In this document: one piece after another, positions 1 through 8,813 of the stretch
Layout of the letters: each line of letters opens with the position of its first letter
Numbering within the stretch: the stretch's first letter is position 1
Source: Collinsella sp. An7
GTDB taxonomy: Bacteria > Actinomycetota > Coriobacteriia > Coriobacteriales > Coriobacteriaceae
DNA: 64,000 bases
Direction: 5' to 3'
Assembly: GCF_002159335.1 (NCBI RefSeq)
Contig: NZ_NFHP01000001.1
Coordinates: forward strand, 124,001 to 188,000
Made by a program: the position numbers and the translations under genes
Notes under the pieces: model-generated
What the model saw: only the letters and a program-made list of their open reading frames with translations
Database searches by the model: none
Told to the model about the DNA's origin: nothing

Positions 1-187
1 TGCCGCTAAAGTCGTGTGCGGCCATGCGGCGGTAGCGGCCGTAGATGAGGCCCTGGTAGCCGTTCTCAAAGCCGTAGATCTCCACGGGCTCCGGGCTCCG
101 GTTGATGAGGGTCTTGACGATGCCGCGCATGGTGGCGTTGAGCGCCTGGCAGTCGCCGCCGCTCGTGAGCAGGCCGATTCTGAGCAT
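1..187 (-). CDS. pfkA: 6-phosphofructokinase, N-terminal part (runs off the window)
   Basis: Encodes the first 62 residues of a phosphofructokinase, the enzyme that phosphorylates fructose 6-phosphate in glycolysis. The N-terminus reads MLRIGLLTSGGDCQALNA, which carries the GGD nucleotide-binding loop of the PfkA fold, followed by a GFENGYQGL stretch typical of the second strand-loop of the family. The start is the ATG whose complement is at 185-187, preceded by AAAGGAG about six bases upstream. The gene is divergent from rph. The GGDCQALNA form resembles non-classical PFKs, so whether the phosphate donor is ATP or PPi cannot be told from this fragment. Confidence 0.88.
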   Translation of the reverse strand, partial: MLRIGLLTSGGDCQALNATMRGIVKTLINRSPEPVEIYGFENGYQGLIYGRYRRMAAHDFSG

Positions 188-238
188 GATGACTCCTTTG
201 GGACGGGCACCTTGAGGGCGCAAGGCCGTAACGGCCAA

Positions 239-244
239 AGTATA
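239..244 (-). promoter_or_regulatory. Candidate -10 box of pfkA
   Basis: TATACT on the minus strand, 52 bases upstream of the pfkA start in the 379-base divergent intergenic region 188-566. No convincing -35 box is seen. Confidence 0.4.
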
Positions 245-502
245 GTCCTCATGCTTGGGGGCGGTGCCGCGCAAGCGGTGGGCGGCCAAAAGAGGCGGCA
301 GATTGGTTGGGGATGTTACAGTTTTGGTGCTTCGGCGCGGGCCGTGACGCTTTGGGCTCGCGAACAGCTCACCCTGCGGGCTCCACCGTCCCGCGTCGCC
401 CGCGCCGCCACCGGTCCGGCCGTCCCGCGTCCACGGCCGGTCCGCCTCGCACCCGCGTCGTCCTGTGGGCTCACCTGGTCTCATGCCGCCGCCAAACCCT
501 CT

Positions 503-511
503 TGCTATACT
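503..511 (+). promoter_or_regulatory. Candidate extended -10 promoter of rph
   Basis: TGCTATACT, an extended -10 (TG one base before TATACT), lies 55 bases upstream of the rph start. There is no clear -35 box. Apart from this and the pfkA -10 box, region 188-566 holds no gene I can support. Confidence 0.4.
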
Positions 512-566
512 GGTGCGCTGATCACGGGCGCCAGCTCCGCGCGGCGCCGCATCTGAGGAGGAACCC

Positions 567-1307
567 ATGGACATCATCCCCGTCAACCGCGCCGGCGGCC
601 GTGCCGCCATCGAGATGCGCCCCGTCAAGCTCACACGCGAGGTGCTCAAGAACGCACTCGGCTCGTGCTACGTTGAGTTTGGTGACACCAAGGTGCTCTG
701 CGCCGCGACCATTGAGGAGGGGCTGCCCGCGTGGCGGCGCGCGAGCCGTCAGGGCTGGGTCACCGCCGAGTATGCGATGCTCCCCGCCTCGACGGGCCGC
801 CGCACCAAGCGCGAGACCGGCCAGCGCAAGGGCCGCTCGATGGAGATCGAGCGCCTCATCGGCCGGAGCCTGCGCACCGTCACCAACATGCGCCTGCTCG
901 GCGAGTTTACCGTCACCGTGGACTGCGATGTTATCCAGGCCGACGGCGGCACCCGCACCGCGAGCATCACCGGCGCCTGGGTGGCGCTCCACGACGCGCT
1001 CATGACCTGGGTCGAGGCGGGCAAGATCGCGCGCCTGCCGCTGACCGGGCAGGTCGCGGCCGTGTCGATGGGCGTGGTGGACGGCGCCGAGCTGCTCGAC
1101 CTCGACTACCGCGAGGATAGCCACGCCGAGGTGGACATGAACCTCGTTGCCACCGACACCGGCGAGATTGTAGAGATCCAGGGCACGGGCGAGCAGACGC
1201 CCTTTAGCCGTGAGCGTCTGGGCCGGCTCCTCGATCTGGGCGATGCTGGCATCCGCAAACTCATCGCCCTGCAGAACGAGGTCACGGCCTTCCGCGACGA
1301 GGAATAG
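567..1307 (+). CDS. rph: Ribonuclease PH
   Basis: Phosphorolytic 3'-5' exoribonuclease that trims the 3' ends of tRNA precursors, acting as a cytoplasmic hexamer. At 246 residues it has the usual family length. The signature SGRRTKRETGQRKGRS region lies around residues 76-91, and the phosphate-binding DVIQADGGTRTASITGA block is at 121-137. The ATG at 567 follows GAGGAGG at 555-561. Rph is commonly next to rdgB in bacteria; here the two are separated by an inserted opposite-strand mupG-like gene and a palindromic element. Confidence 0.96.
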   Translation: MDIIPVNRAGGRAAIEMRPVKLTREVLKNALGSCYVEFGDTKVLCAATIEEGLPAWRRASRQGWVTAEYAMLPASTGRRTKRETGQRKGRSMEIERLIGRSLRTVTNMRLLGEFTVTVDCDVIQADGGTRTASITGAWVALHDALMTWVEAGKIARLPLTGQVAAVSMGVVDGAELLDLDYREDSHAEVDMNLVATDTGEIVEIQGTGEQTPFSRERLGRLLDLGDAGIRKLIALQNEVTAFRDEE

Positions 1308-1353
1308 CTTCGGCTGCGTGGCACCGCGCCCCATAACACCCGTACACAAGCAA

Positions 1354-1394
1354 CGCCCCGACCTGCGCAGCTCGGTACTGCATAGGTCGGGGCG
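1354..1394. terminator. Hairpin terminator after rph
   Basis: Perfect 11-bp stem, CGCCCCGACCT pairing with AGGTCGGGGCG, lying between the convergent ends of rph and the mupG-like gene. It probably works in both directions. Confidence 0.6.
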
Positions 1395-1444
1395 ATTGCG
1401 TGCGTGGCGGGGCACTGCCAGGCTTCCGCTCCCGTCACAAAGAT

Positions 1445-1477
1445 CGGTGCGGGCCGGACGCCTGCGGGCCCGCACCG
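1445..1477 (-). terminator. Hairpin terminator of the mupG-like gene
   Basis: Perfect 10-bp GC-rich stem (CGGTGCGGGC with GCCCGCACCG) just downstream of the minus-strand stop codon at 1487, followed on that strand by ATCTTTG. Confidence 0.55.
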
Positions 1478-1486
1478 GCGTGCGGC

Positions 1487-2575
1487 CTACTCCGTCACAA
1501 ATCCAAACGGGTTTTCCGGGCGCACGTAGTCGATGAGGAAGAGCTCCTCGGCCGGCACGCGGCCCACGAGGTTGCGGGTGCCGTCGTTGGGCATATCGCG
1601 CTTGGCCACGTGCAGCTCGCCGCGGTAGTGCGCCATGTTGTCGTTCACCACAAGCACGTCGCCCCTGTGGAAGGTGTCGGTGCCGGCGTCGCGTGCGGGG
1701 ACGGACTTGTCGCGGTAGATAAAGCGCGGCATGCTCGAGCGCAGCAGGTAGGCCGAGCAATCGGGGCGCTCGGTGTGGGAGAGGGCGACGATCTGGCGCT
1801 CCTCCTCGGTCACGCCGTCGGCAAAGTCGATGCGCATGGTGGTGCGCGTCAGGTCAACGGCGGCCATCGCGGCGAGCTCCTCCTCGCTCGCGTAGGCGTT
1901 GCCGATGATGATGTCGTCCACGAGCCCGGTGCCAATAAGGTGGCGAACCTGCAGGTCGATGGGGCGACGACGGTCGTCCTCGCAGGTGGGCAGGCCCGCA
2001 AAGACCGGCCAGGGGCCAAAGGTCTTGGGCTCTTGGCTCGAGACAAACGCCGCCGTCTGGAAGCCCTCGTTGTGGTACATGGCGGTGAGCTCCACAAAGC
2101 GCTCCTCGCTCATGCCCGTCCACGGCTCGGGGAAGAAGTTCGCGCAGGTCACCATGTTGCGCTTGTCGGCGCCGCGCTCGGCCAGCATGGCGATGGGCAG
2201 CATGCCGGAGCCGTTGAACTCGATCTTGATGCCCGAGGAGTTGCGGGTGAGCATGATGTCGCCGTAGTCGCCAAAGTGTCCGTCGAGGCGGATGATGTCA
2301 ACGCCGAGCTTCTCAAAGGGGGTGAGGTCGGTGGGGGAGGCGCCAAGGCGCTCAAAGACGTGCTCGTTGGTGTCCACCGCTACCTCAAAGCCGAGGTCGT
2401 GGGCGTGCTTCATAAAGTCGGCAAACTCGGCGATGGTCTCGTCGGCGCCCTTGTCGACGGAAAGCAGGCAGGTAAAGATGCGGGTAAAGCCGTATTTGGC
2501 AGCGAGCTCCATGTAGGCGTAGTCGCGCTCGGGGGTCGTGTGCTCGGGGTAGAGCGAGATTCCCAGACGGTGCAT
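1487..2575 (-). CDS. DUF871 / MupG-family protein (putative 6-phospho-N-acetylmuramidase)
   Basis: A 362-residue protein of the DUF871 family, whose characterised member MupG cleaves MurNAc-6-phosphate-GlcNAc disaccharide in peptidoglycan recycling. The N-terminus LGISLYPEH with the following YGFTRIFTCLL segment is a TIM-barrel start typical of the family. The C-terminal third, about residues 240-360, is the cyclophilin-like beta domain (HYRGELHVAKRDMP). The chosen start is the ATG at 2573-2575, with GAGAAGGGA upstream, rather than an upstream in-frame codon giving a 24-residue low-complexity extension. No PTS or murQ gene is adjacent, so the substrate is inferred from family only. Confidence 0.8.
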   Translation of the reverse strand: MHRLGISLYPEHTTPERDYAYMELAAKYGFTRIFTCLLSVDKGADETIAEFADFMKHAHDLGFEVAVDTNEHVFERLGASPTDLTPFEKLGVDIIRLDGHFGDYGDIMLTRNSSGIKIEFNGSGMLPIAMLAERGADKRNMVTCANFFPEPWTGMSEERFVELTAMYHNEGFQTAAFVSSQEPKTFGPWPVFAGLPTCEDDRRRPIDLQVRHLIGTGLVDDIIIGNAYASEEELAAMAAVDLTRTTMRIDFADGVTEEERQIVALSHTERPDCSAYLLRSSMPRFIYRDKSVPARDAGTDTFHRGDVLVVNDNMAHYRGELHVAKRDMPNDGTRNLVGRVPAEELFLIDYVRPENPFGFVTE

Positions 2576-2689
2576 GAACAGTCCCTTCTCTTGGGCGGTT
2601 GGGGTGGCCGCGGGCGCGCGGGGTGCGCCGGCTGACCGTGCTGACACCGCCTATGCTATCCGCGCGGTCCGGCAGCGGCAACGGGGATA

Positions 2690-2960
2690 GGCGGCGAGCG
2701 GCGGACGCCGTTTCGCGGACGGTGGGTTGTTGGAGAGGGCGGCGGGGTGCAACGGTGTGGCGCGCCGCAGGCGACGGTGCGGCGCGGCGGGCTGCGGACG
2801 GCGGTGCGGCGAGTTGCGGGCGACGGGTGATGACGTGCGGCGCGGCGGTCGGTGGCGCGGCGAGCTGCGAATGGCGCGGTGGGCATCTGGCGGGGTGCGG
2901 GCGGCGACGTGCGGCAGACGGCGACGTGCGGCCCGGCTGCTGGAGCGGCAGTGGGTGGCA
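2690..2960. other. G-skewed low-complexity intergenic tract
   Basis: Non-coding stretch between the mupG-like gene and rdgB. The plus strand is very rich in G and built of imperfect GTGCGGCG, GGCGAGTTGCGG and GACGTGCGGC units. Open frames exist on both strands but translate to Arg/Ala/Gly repeats with no family resemblance. Confidence 0.5.
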
Positions 2961-3028
2961 CGCGGGGTGGTTCGGCAACGTTGGGCCGGCGCGGGCCCCG
3001 CGTCGGCGCCGGAAGAGACCCCAAGCCA

Positions 3029-3168
3029 AGTTTGAGTCGCAAGTGCGACCCTCATTTTTGAAATGCCGAGTAGCCCGATGTTTTGGCTCCGTGCGACCTG
3101 CGCTTTTGTTGGAAAAACGGGGTGTGTACTCAGCAGTCTGCCAAGTTGGGTCACAATAGCGACTCGAA
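3029..3168. repeat. Long-armed palindromic element, copy 1
   Basis: Imperfect inverted arms at 3029-3051 and 3147-3168 share the GAGTCGC and GACCC blocks. The interior carries CCGAGTAG at 3066-3073, 14 bases inside the left arm, the box also seen in copies 2 and 6. It lies directly upstream of rdgB and is the most degraded of the nine copies. Confidence 0.5.
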
Positions 3169-3194
3169 CGTACATCAAAGGCGAGGAGGAACGC

Positions 3195-3836
3195 ATGGCG
3201 CTCGAGAAAATCGACCCGTCGACGCTCGATCCGGCGGCGACGATCGTGGTGGCCACGGGCAACGCCCACAAGCTGGTGGAGATCGAGGCGATCTTGAGCG
3301 AGGCGCTGCCGGGTACGCGCTTTGTGGCGCTCGGGCAGCTCGGCGACTTTGACGACCCCGAGGAGACGGGAACCACGTTTGCAGAAAACGCGCTCATCAA
3401 GGCGCACGCCGCCGTGGCCGAGACGGGCCTTGCGGCGGTGGCGGACGACTCGGGCCTTGTGGTGGACGCACTCGACGGCGCTCCAGGGGTCTACTCGGCG
3501 CGCTACGCCGGCGTACACGGAGACGATGCGGCCAACAACGCCAAGCTAATGTGCGAGCTCGCGGACGTGCCCGAGGCCGAGCGCACGGCGCGCTTTATGA
3601 GCGTGGTGGCGCTGGTGCGCGCCGACGGCACCGAGCTCACGGGCACGGGGGCCTGCGAGGGGCACGTGGGTTTTGAGGGCCGCGGCGAGTACGGGTTCGG
3701 TTACGACCCGTTCTTTCTGCCCAACGACACGCCGGGCAAGACGATGGCTGAGCTCACCCCCGAGGAGAAGAACGCCATCAGCCACCGCTCCCACGCGCTC
3801 AAAGACCTGTGTTCTAAGCTGGCCGACGAGGCATAG
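3195..3836 (+). CDS. rdgB: XTP/dITP pyrophosphatase (RdgB/HAM1 family)
   Basis: House-cleaning enzyme that hydrolyses non-canonical purine triphosphates (dITP, XTP) to monophosphates and so keeps them out of DNA and RNA. At 213 residues it has normal family length. Substrate-binding TGNAHKLVE is at 21-29, the catalytic [20 protein letters not shown] segment begins at 83, and GYDPFF plus a terminal SHR motif are present. The ATG at 3195 has GAGGAGGAA just upstream; an earlier in-frame start would read through the palindromic element and is rejected. Confidence 0.95.
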   Translation: MALEKIDPSTLDPAATIVVATGNAHKLVEIEAILSEALPGTRFVALGQLGDFDDPEETGTTFAENALIKAHAAVAETGLAAVADDSGLVVDALDGAPGVYSARYAGVHGDDAANNAKLMCELADVPEAERTARFMSVVALVRADGTELTGTGACEGHVGFEGRGEYGFGYDPFFLPNDTPGKTMAELTPEEKNAISHRSHALKDLCSKLADEA

Positions 3837-3985
3837 GCGAGCGGCAGAGAGGTGATTGGGTGGCACCTGCTTGGCCGGGTGGCGCCTGCTTGATCGGGGG
3901 CGTCCGCCGACGTGCGGGCAACAAGCGTGCCGGTAGACGGGTGGCAGCCGCGTCGCCGGGGCGGCAAGGAAGAAGGGGGAGGTCC

Positions 3986-4435
3986 ATGAGGGCGGTCATT
4001 CAGCGTGTGACGCAGGCGAGCGTCTCGGTTGAGGGCGAGGTTGTGGGCGCAATCGGGCAGGGCTACCTGATCTTGCTCGGTGTGGGCGAGGGCGACACGC
4101 GCGCCGAGGCCGAACGCCTGTGGGCCAAGATCGCGAACCTCCGCATCTGCGAGGACGAGGCGGGCAAGACCAACCTGTCGCTTTTGCAGACGGGCGGCGC
4201 GCTGCTCGTGGTGTCGCAGTTTACCCTTTATGCCGATTGCCGCCGCGGGCGGCGCCCCTCGTTCAGCGCGGCCGCCGCTCCCGCGTTGGCAACGGAGCTC
4301 TACGAGCATTTTGTCGAGCTCGCTCGCGCCGATGTCGCCGAGGTCGCGACGGGCGTCTTTGGCGCAAACATGCAGGTCGAGCTCGTCAACGACGGACCCT
4401 TTACCATCGTGCTCGACACGGCCGACCTCGCCTAG
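3986..4435 (+). CDS. dtd: D-aminoacyl-tRNA deacylase
   Basis: Hydrolyses D-amino acids (and mischarged glycine or alanine) from tRNA, a proofreading step in translation. The 149 residues match the family length. The catalytic SQFTLYAD motif is at 77-84, and the Gly-cis-Pro motif region NDGPFT is at 135-140. The start is the ATG at 3986, in GGGGGAGGTCCATG context. It follows rdgB in the same direction after a 149-base gap. Confidence 0.95.
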   Translation: MRAVIQRVTQASVSVEGEVVGAIGQGYLILLGVGEGDTRAEAERLWAKIANLRICEDEAGKTNLSLLQTGGALLVVSQFTLYADCRRGRRPSFSAAAAPALATELYEHFVELARADVAEVATGVFGANMQVELVNDGPFTIVLDTADLA

Positions 4436-4436
4436 C

Positions 4437-4466
4437 TGTCACAGGGGGACGGGTGCGAATGTGACA
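4437..4466. repeat. GGGGACG-type short palindrome, partial copy
   Basis: TGTCACA and TGTGACA ends flank GGGGGACGGGTGCG. The element starts immediately behind the dtd stop codon. The core GGGGACGGGTGCG is shared with the palindrome at 30850-30950. Confidence 0.5.
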
Positions 4467-4694
4467 TGTAAAACGCTTGGCCAAGGCCCGCCGCGCCTCG
4501 CGTCGACACGCCCGCCATACCGCGCAGCAGCTTGCGCACGCTCCTCAATATTCCCTAACAAATCCTTGCGCCAGCCCACCGCAAGCGGTTGAACGTGCAC
4601 GTTCTAGCCTCTTCTGCTAAACTTAATCTGTTTGTCTATCTTGGGGTTATGCTATCGATTTGCCCTATGCCCTATTGCTTGCAGGAGGCCGTTG

Positions 4695-4991
4695 ATGGAA
4701 GAGATGCCGGTCAATCACGTTGACGAGATCAAAGAGAAGCTTGCCGATATGGTGGGCGAGCGCGTGCGCGTTAAGGCCAACATGGGCCGGACGCGCGTGG
4801 TCGAGCGCGTGGGCACCATCAAGACCGTGCACCCGTCGGTCTTCGTGGTGGAGTCGACCGAGCGCCGCGGCCGCACGTCGCGTCAGTCGTACCAGTACGT
4901 CGACGTGCTGACCGGCACCGTGGAGCTCTTTGACCCGGAGTCGGGCGAGCAGGTCTTCACGCCGCTCGACAACCAGCTCGATGAGCACTAG
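4695..4991 (+). CDS. veg: Veg family protein
   Basis: Small protein (98 residues) of the Veg family, which in Bacillus subtilis is an abundant factor that stimulates biofilm matrix genes. The conserved KANMGRTRVVERVG segment lies around residues 31-44. The start at ATG 4695 has GGAGG at 4684-4688; a second in-frame ATG at 4704 would also fit. The last codons overlap the start of ispE, a veg-ispE order also found in Firmicutes, so the two are likely cotranscribed. Confidence 0.88.
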   Translation: MEEMPVNHVDEIKEKLADMVGERVRVKANMGRTRVVERVGTIKTVHPSVFVVESTERRGRTSRQSYQYVDVLTGTVELFDPESGEQVFTPLDNQLDEH

Positions 4992-5892
4992 CGCGCACCG
5001 CGAGCCGGGCAGGTTCCTCCTCATCTCGGCTCCGGCAAAAATCAACCTGTACTTGGGTGTCCACAACGAGAAGGACGAGCGGGGCTACCATCGCGTCGAC
5101 TCGGTGATGACCACGCTCGACCTTGCCGACGTTATTGCGATCGGGCCGGCCGACGAGCTTTCGGTGCATACGGTCCCGCCATCGGATTTTCCCATGGACC
5201 AGAACTCCGCCTATCGGGCGGCGCGCGCCATGGGGGAGGCGTTTGGCCGCGACGCCAACTTTGCGATCCTGATTGACAAGCGCATCCCGCAGCAGGCGGG
5301 CCTCGGTGGCCCTTCCACCGACGCCGCCGCCACCATTCTGGGCATCGCGACGTACTGGGGGGTCGACGCGCGTGACCCCAGGCTCGACGAGGTCGCCCGT
5401 TCCATCGGTGCCGACGTGCCGTTTTTCCTCTACGGGCCACCCGCGTTCTGCGACGGTGCCGGCGACCGGGTGCGTGAGCTCTTCCGGCCGCTCACGGGCA
5501 CGCCGGTGGCACTCGTGCGGGCCGATGGCCCCGGTGTCTCCACGGTCGAGGCCTACCGGCGTTTTGACGAGAACCCGCCCGCGCTGCCGCCGCTCGAGCC
5601 CCTGCTCGATGCGTTGCGCCTGCATGACGAGACGCAGATTTTCGCCCACGTGGCCAACAACCTGGCTCCGGCGAGCTGCGAGCTCAACCCGCAGATGGCC
5701 GAGGCCCTCGCGTGGATTCGCGAGCAGCCGGAGGTGCGCGCTGCCAACGTGGCAGGCTCGGGCTCTACGGTGTTTGCCGTCTGCACCACGCAGATGGCGG
5801 CGGAGGCCATTGCCCTTGCAGCGCAGGAGCGTGGCTGGTGGGGTTACGCGGCTCGGATGGAGAAGTCGGGGCCGTTTGTCGCTGCGGGGTGA
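4981..5892 (+). CDS. ispE: 4-diphosphocytidyl-2-C-methyl-D-erythritol kinase
   Basis: GHMP-family kinase that phosphorylates CDP-methylerythritol with ATP in the MEP route to isoprenoids. It is 303 residues long. APAKINLYL at 18-26 and the ATP-binding glycine loop AGLGGPSTDAAA at 106-117 identify it; the loop has GGPSTDA where most homologues have GGGSSDA. The ATG at 4981 overlaps the veg stop by 11 bases, pointing to translational coupling. IspD and IspF of the same pathway lie about 30 kb away. Confidence 0.94.
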   Translation: MSTSAHREPGRFLLISAPAKINLYLGVHNEKDERGYHRVDSVMTTLDLADVIAIGPADELSVHTVPPSDFPMDQNSAYRAARAMGEAFGRDANFAILIDKRIPQQAGLGGPSTDAAATILGIATYWGVDARDPRLDEVARSIGADVPFFLYGPPAFCDGAGDRVRELFRPLTGTPVALVRADGPGVSTVEAYRRFDENPPALPPLEPLLDALRLHDETQIFAHVANNLAPASCELNPQMAEALAWIREQPEVRAANVAGSGSTVFAVCTTQMAAEAIALAAQERGWWGYAARMEKSGPFVAAG

Positions 5893-6034
5893 CGCGCGCC
5901 GGTGTAGGTGCCGGGTTTTGCCCGGTGGCCGGCGGTGGCTCGGCTGGGGCGGTGCGACCACCCCTGACGGGGTCGCTTGGCTTGACGCGCGCCTTCTCTC
6001 CTGAATTTTGGGCTAGCATTTGCGTCAGGCTTTG

Positions 6035-6043
6035 TGCTATCAT
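6035..6043 (+). promoter_or_regulatory. Candidate extended -10 promoter of tRNA-Pro
   Basis: TGcTATCAT lies 11 bases upstream of the first base of the mature tRNA, a plausible -10 with a start point close to the tRNA 5' end. The -35 region is weak. Confidence 0.4.
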
Positions 6044-6054
6044 GTCCAACACTT

Positions 6055-6131
6055 CGGGTTGTGGCTCAGTTTGGTAGAGCACCGCGTTCGGGACGCGGGG
6101 GTCGCTGGTTCAAATCCAGTCAACCCGACCA
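6055..6131 (+). tRNA. tRNA-Pro (anticodon CGG)
   Basis: A 77-base cloverleaf. The acceptor arms CGGGTTG (6055-6061) and CAACCCG (6121-6127) pair perfectly, followed by discriminator A and an encoded CCA. The anticodon stem CCGCG/CGCGG closes the loop TTCGGGA, giving anticodon CGG. The T arm is CTGGTTCAAATCCAG. Confidence 0.96.
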
Positions 6132-6144
6132 TTGCAAAGATGCA

Positions 6145-6176
6145 GGTCAGAGTGGGTATCCGCTCTGGCCTGTTTT
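6145..6176 (+). terminator. Terminator after tRNA-Pro
   Basis: Stem GGTCAGAGTGG / CCGCTCTGGCC with two G-U pairs, followed by TGTTTTGC. Confidence 0.65.
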
Positions 6177-6291
6177 GCTATCTCGGCTGCGCGTGGCCGG
6201 CAGGTCGGGACGCTCTATGAGTGGCGATGTCCTCAAGAGCCGGTCCGTTTGGGCGTTATTATCGATAACCCCCTGAAAATAGGGGGTGATT

Positions 6292-6442
6292 ATAAAAACC
6301 TCGCGCCAATGTAAGGATGGAATCGGAGTTTCTGAAGTAGACCAGATTTGCCCAACTCGTTTACCTGCGGGTTTGTTTCTGTGTTTTGCCTCTCTACTCG
6401 GCAAGGGACAATTCCATCCTTACATTGGCGCGAAGTTTTTAT
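6292..6442. repeat. Long-armed palindromic element, copy 2
   Basis: Arms of 32 bases at 6292-6323 and 6411-6442 are complementary with a single mismatch. Similarity continues weakly outwards into GGGGGT / ACCCCC. On the minus strand the interior reads CCGAGTAG, 17 bases, ACAAACCCGCAGG, 22 bases, TCTACT. Exactly the same blocks and spacings occur in copy 6 at 34021-34167. No open frame of note. The element sits between the tRNA terminator and the recombinase remnant. Confidence 0.8.
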
Positions 6443-6571
6443 TCTGACCCCCTGTTGATGCCCAAAGCTGGCCGTCGCCGTCACTTCAAGCACGGGCAAA
6501 GCCTCCTTGGCGGGACTTCCGGGCATGCTGCAAGCGTTGGATTGCGACAGCATGCAGGTAAGGGAGGACCC

Positions 6572-7095
6572 ATGGCAACATACGGCTACGCGCGCGTCTC
6601 GACCAAAGACCAAAACGTCAACCGTCAGCTCGATGCGCTGGAGCGGTTTCCGCTCGAGCGGTCGAGCATCTACATCGACTACTACACGGGTGCGGATTTT
6701 GAGCGTCCTGAGTATCAGCGGCTCGTGCGACGTCTCGAGCAGGGGGATGTGCTGGTGGTAAAGAGCATCGACCGCCTCGGCCGCAACTACAGCGAGATCC
6801 TGGCACAGTGGGACCGCCTCACGCGCTCGCAGGGCGTGCAGGTGGTGGTGCCCGATATGCCCCTGCTCGACACGCGCCAGACCGCGCGCGACCTCACCGG
6901 CACGTTCATCGCCGATGTGGTGCTGCAGCTGTTGAGCTACGTCGCGCAGGTTGAGCGCGAGAACATCCGTCAGCGTCAGGCGGAGGGCATCGCGGCGGCC
7001 AAGGCGCGCGGCGTGCGCTTCGGCCGGCCGGAGAAGGCACGGCCGCAGGAATACGCCGATGTTCGGAACCTTGTGGCGATGGGCGAGCTTTCTAA
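6572..7095 (+). pseudogene. Serine recombinase (resolvase/invertase family), C-terminally truncated
   Basis: The first 173 or so residues are a normal small serine recombinase. The nucleophile serine is S10 in YARVSTKDQN, followed by DRLGRNYSEI, an LSYVAQVERENIRQRQ helix and FGRPEK at the start of the DNA-binding arm. After residue ~173 (VAMGEL) similarity ends: the HTH of about 25 residues is missing and the frame runs into sequence that, in another frame, encodes a surface protein, stopping at 7282. The ATG at 6572 follows AGGGAGG at 6561-6567. The protein probably cannot bind its site. The junction lies at about 7088-7098. Confidence 0.8.
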
Positions 7096-8217
7096 AAGAC
7101 GAAGAAAATCTATCAGCAATTTGCAACTAGTCCCGACTTTGCACTTTATGAGTCGGCAACGGGCTACGCTGAGCTTGTTAAGCAGTTCGACAATAGCTTT
7201 GCTTTTGCAGCGCCTGAGGCCAAATCCGACGGTAGCGATAACACCTCAAACTGGGATTGGTATCCCTGGGGTAAAGATTTGATGCTGTATCTCGCCGGCC
7301 TTAGCACCAACGGTTCAGATAAGGCTGAGATTTCCAATGCCGATGCGGCTGAAGTGTTTAGCAGCATCGAGAACGTTATTCGCTACGAGTTCCAGTCCGG
7401 AACTGTGACCGATGTGATCGGCAGCGACTTTGACCTGACCGATGGCGGGAACATCACGGCCGACACATTTACGCTGACGGTTGGCGGGCAGGAGTATGCC
7501 GGTACCGTCGATGCCGAGAACCCCAACAAGGTGTACTTCGATAGCGGTGCCTATTCCGTGGAGTACCAGGTCTCGGGCGATACCGAGACGCTCGTCTGGT
7601 CCATCAACAGGCCGGTCGAGTCCGCGGCGGGCGTGACGCTCTCCTACAACCTCACGCTTGTGAACAAGTCGACCGAGCCGGGCGACCACACCGCCAAGAT
7701 CAACGAGAAGGCCACGGTCACCTACAAGCCCACGACGGGCGGGGACGTGACCGAGACCTTCCCGGTGCCTCAGGTGACCTATAACGTGCCCGAGCCCACG
7801 CCCGAGCCTGCACAGGATGCTCTCCGCTTTGAGCCCAACGCCGAGGGCGCGACGGGTGCAACGCCGTCTGTCACGGACGACGAGTACGCCACGGTGACCG
7901 TCTCCGAGAACGGCTTTGCGCTCGACGGTTATGAGTTCGCGGGTTGGAACACCGCCGCCGACGGCTCAGGCACCGCGTATGCCCCGGGCGACCCCTACAC
8001 CCTCACCGACGCCGATGACGTGCTCTACGCCCAGTGGAAGAAGGTCGAGGAGCCGACCAAGCCCGTCGAGGAGAAGCCGGCGGACACGACCGAGCAGAAG
8101 GATGGCGACTCCACCCTGCCGAGCACGGGCGATATCGCCGGCATGACGGCGGGCGCCGTGGCGTTTGCGGGCGCTGCTGCCGCCGGTATCGGCGCGACCC
8201 TCAAGCGCCGCCGCTAG
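7096..8217 (+). pseudogene. LPXTG cell-wall-anchored surface protein, 5' part missing
   Basis: An open frame starting behind TAA at 7093-7095 encodes about 373 residues without a signal peptide. The first part (YQQFATSPDF, then WDWYPWGKDLM) looks like the end of a VWA-type domain. Beta-rich repeats follow, then a Listeria-Bacteroides type repeat (FAGWNTAADGSGTAYAPGD). A Pro/Glu linker leads to the sortase signal LPSTG at 8116, a hydrophobic helix and KRRR. TTG 7279 or ATG 7282 could start translation, but without an export signal the product would not be anchored. The 5' portion was evidently lost in the event that fused it to the recombinase. Confidence 0.78.
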
Positions 8218-8275
8218 GCAAGCAGGTTGCCGGTCGAGGGCTAGCGGCTCGATTCTGGCAAGGACGCCGTTGTTC

Positions 8276-8312
8276 GCGGCCCGTCTGGAGCGCATCCGGG
8301 CGGGCCGCTTGC
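8276..8312 (+). terminator. Hairpin after the LPXTG remnant
   Basis: Stem GCGGCCCGTC / GGGCGGGCCGC with a short loop. It lacks a T run, so termination is uncertain. Confidence 0.35.
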
Positions 8313-8332
8313 CATAGAGAGAAGGGGGTACG

Positions 8333-8608
8333 ATGATCGACCTCGAGGGCGTGAGCGCCCGCCGTGGAGATCGGCACACCTTTGTGTACGAGCGCGTGCT
8401 CGAACTCGTCGAGCGCGACACCACGCGCAACGGCGTGTCGTGCTTTACCAAGCGGGACCTCGCCGATGCGCTTGGGTGCAGCATCCGTTCCGTCGACCGG
8501 GCCATCAGGCGCCTGAGGAGCGAAGGGGCGATCGAGTCCGTGCCGCGCTACGGCAACTCGGGCGCTCAGCTCGCCAACGCCTACCGCGCCACCAAGGGCG
8601 GCCGGTAG
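8333..8608 (+). CDS. Winged-helix DNA-binding protein, function unknown
   Basis: A 91-residue protein. Residues ~36-65 (FTKRDLADALGCSIRSVDRAIRRLR) form a helix-turn-helix of the type that reads 'new site, next subunit', followed by a wing-like SEGAIESVPRYG. The ATG at 8333 has AAGGGGG upstream. It stands alone between the surface-protein remnant and a palindromic element. It may have regulated the lost surface gene, which is only a guess from position. Confidence 0.65.
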   Translation: MIDLEGVSARRGDRHTFVYERVLELVERDTTRNGVSCFTKRDLADALGCSIRSVDRAIRRLRSEGAIESVPRYGNSGAQLANAYRATKGGR

Positions 8609-8813
8609 GGACGATTGCCTCTTGGTCTTGGGCACGGCCTCGGCGTCGGCTCTCGATGGGGCTATTTTGCGGCGGGCGAATTGGGTGCTAAAGGGTTACG
8701 CGTAGTTGCGCTTGTATGTTCACCTATCCGCCGCATGCGGCTGGGGCGCGCCCAGCAGACGAAGAGCTTGTCGGATTCGTTCACGCTCGATACCCGCATC
8801 GTCCGTGCATTAT

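Noticed and set aside
6292-6571. Copy 2 palindrome read as an invertible promoter switched by the neighbouring serine recombinase
   Set aside because: The same architecture with the same interior spacing occurs near 34 kb and elsewhere with no recombinase, so the inverted arms are not specific to this enzyme.
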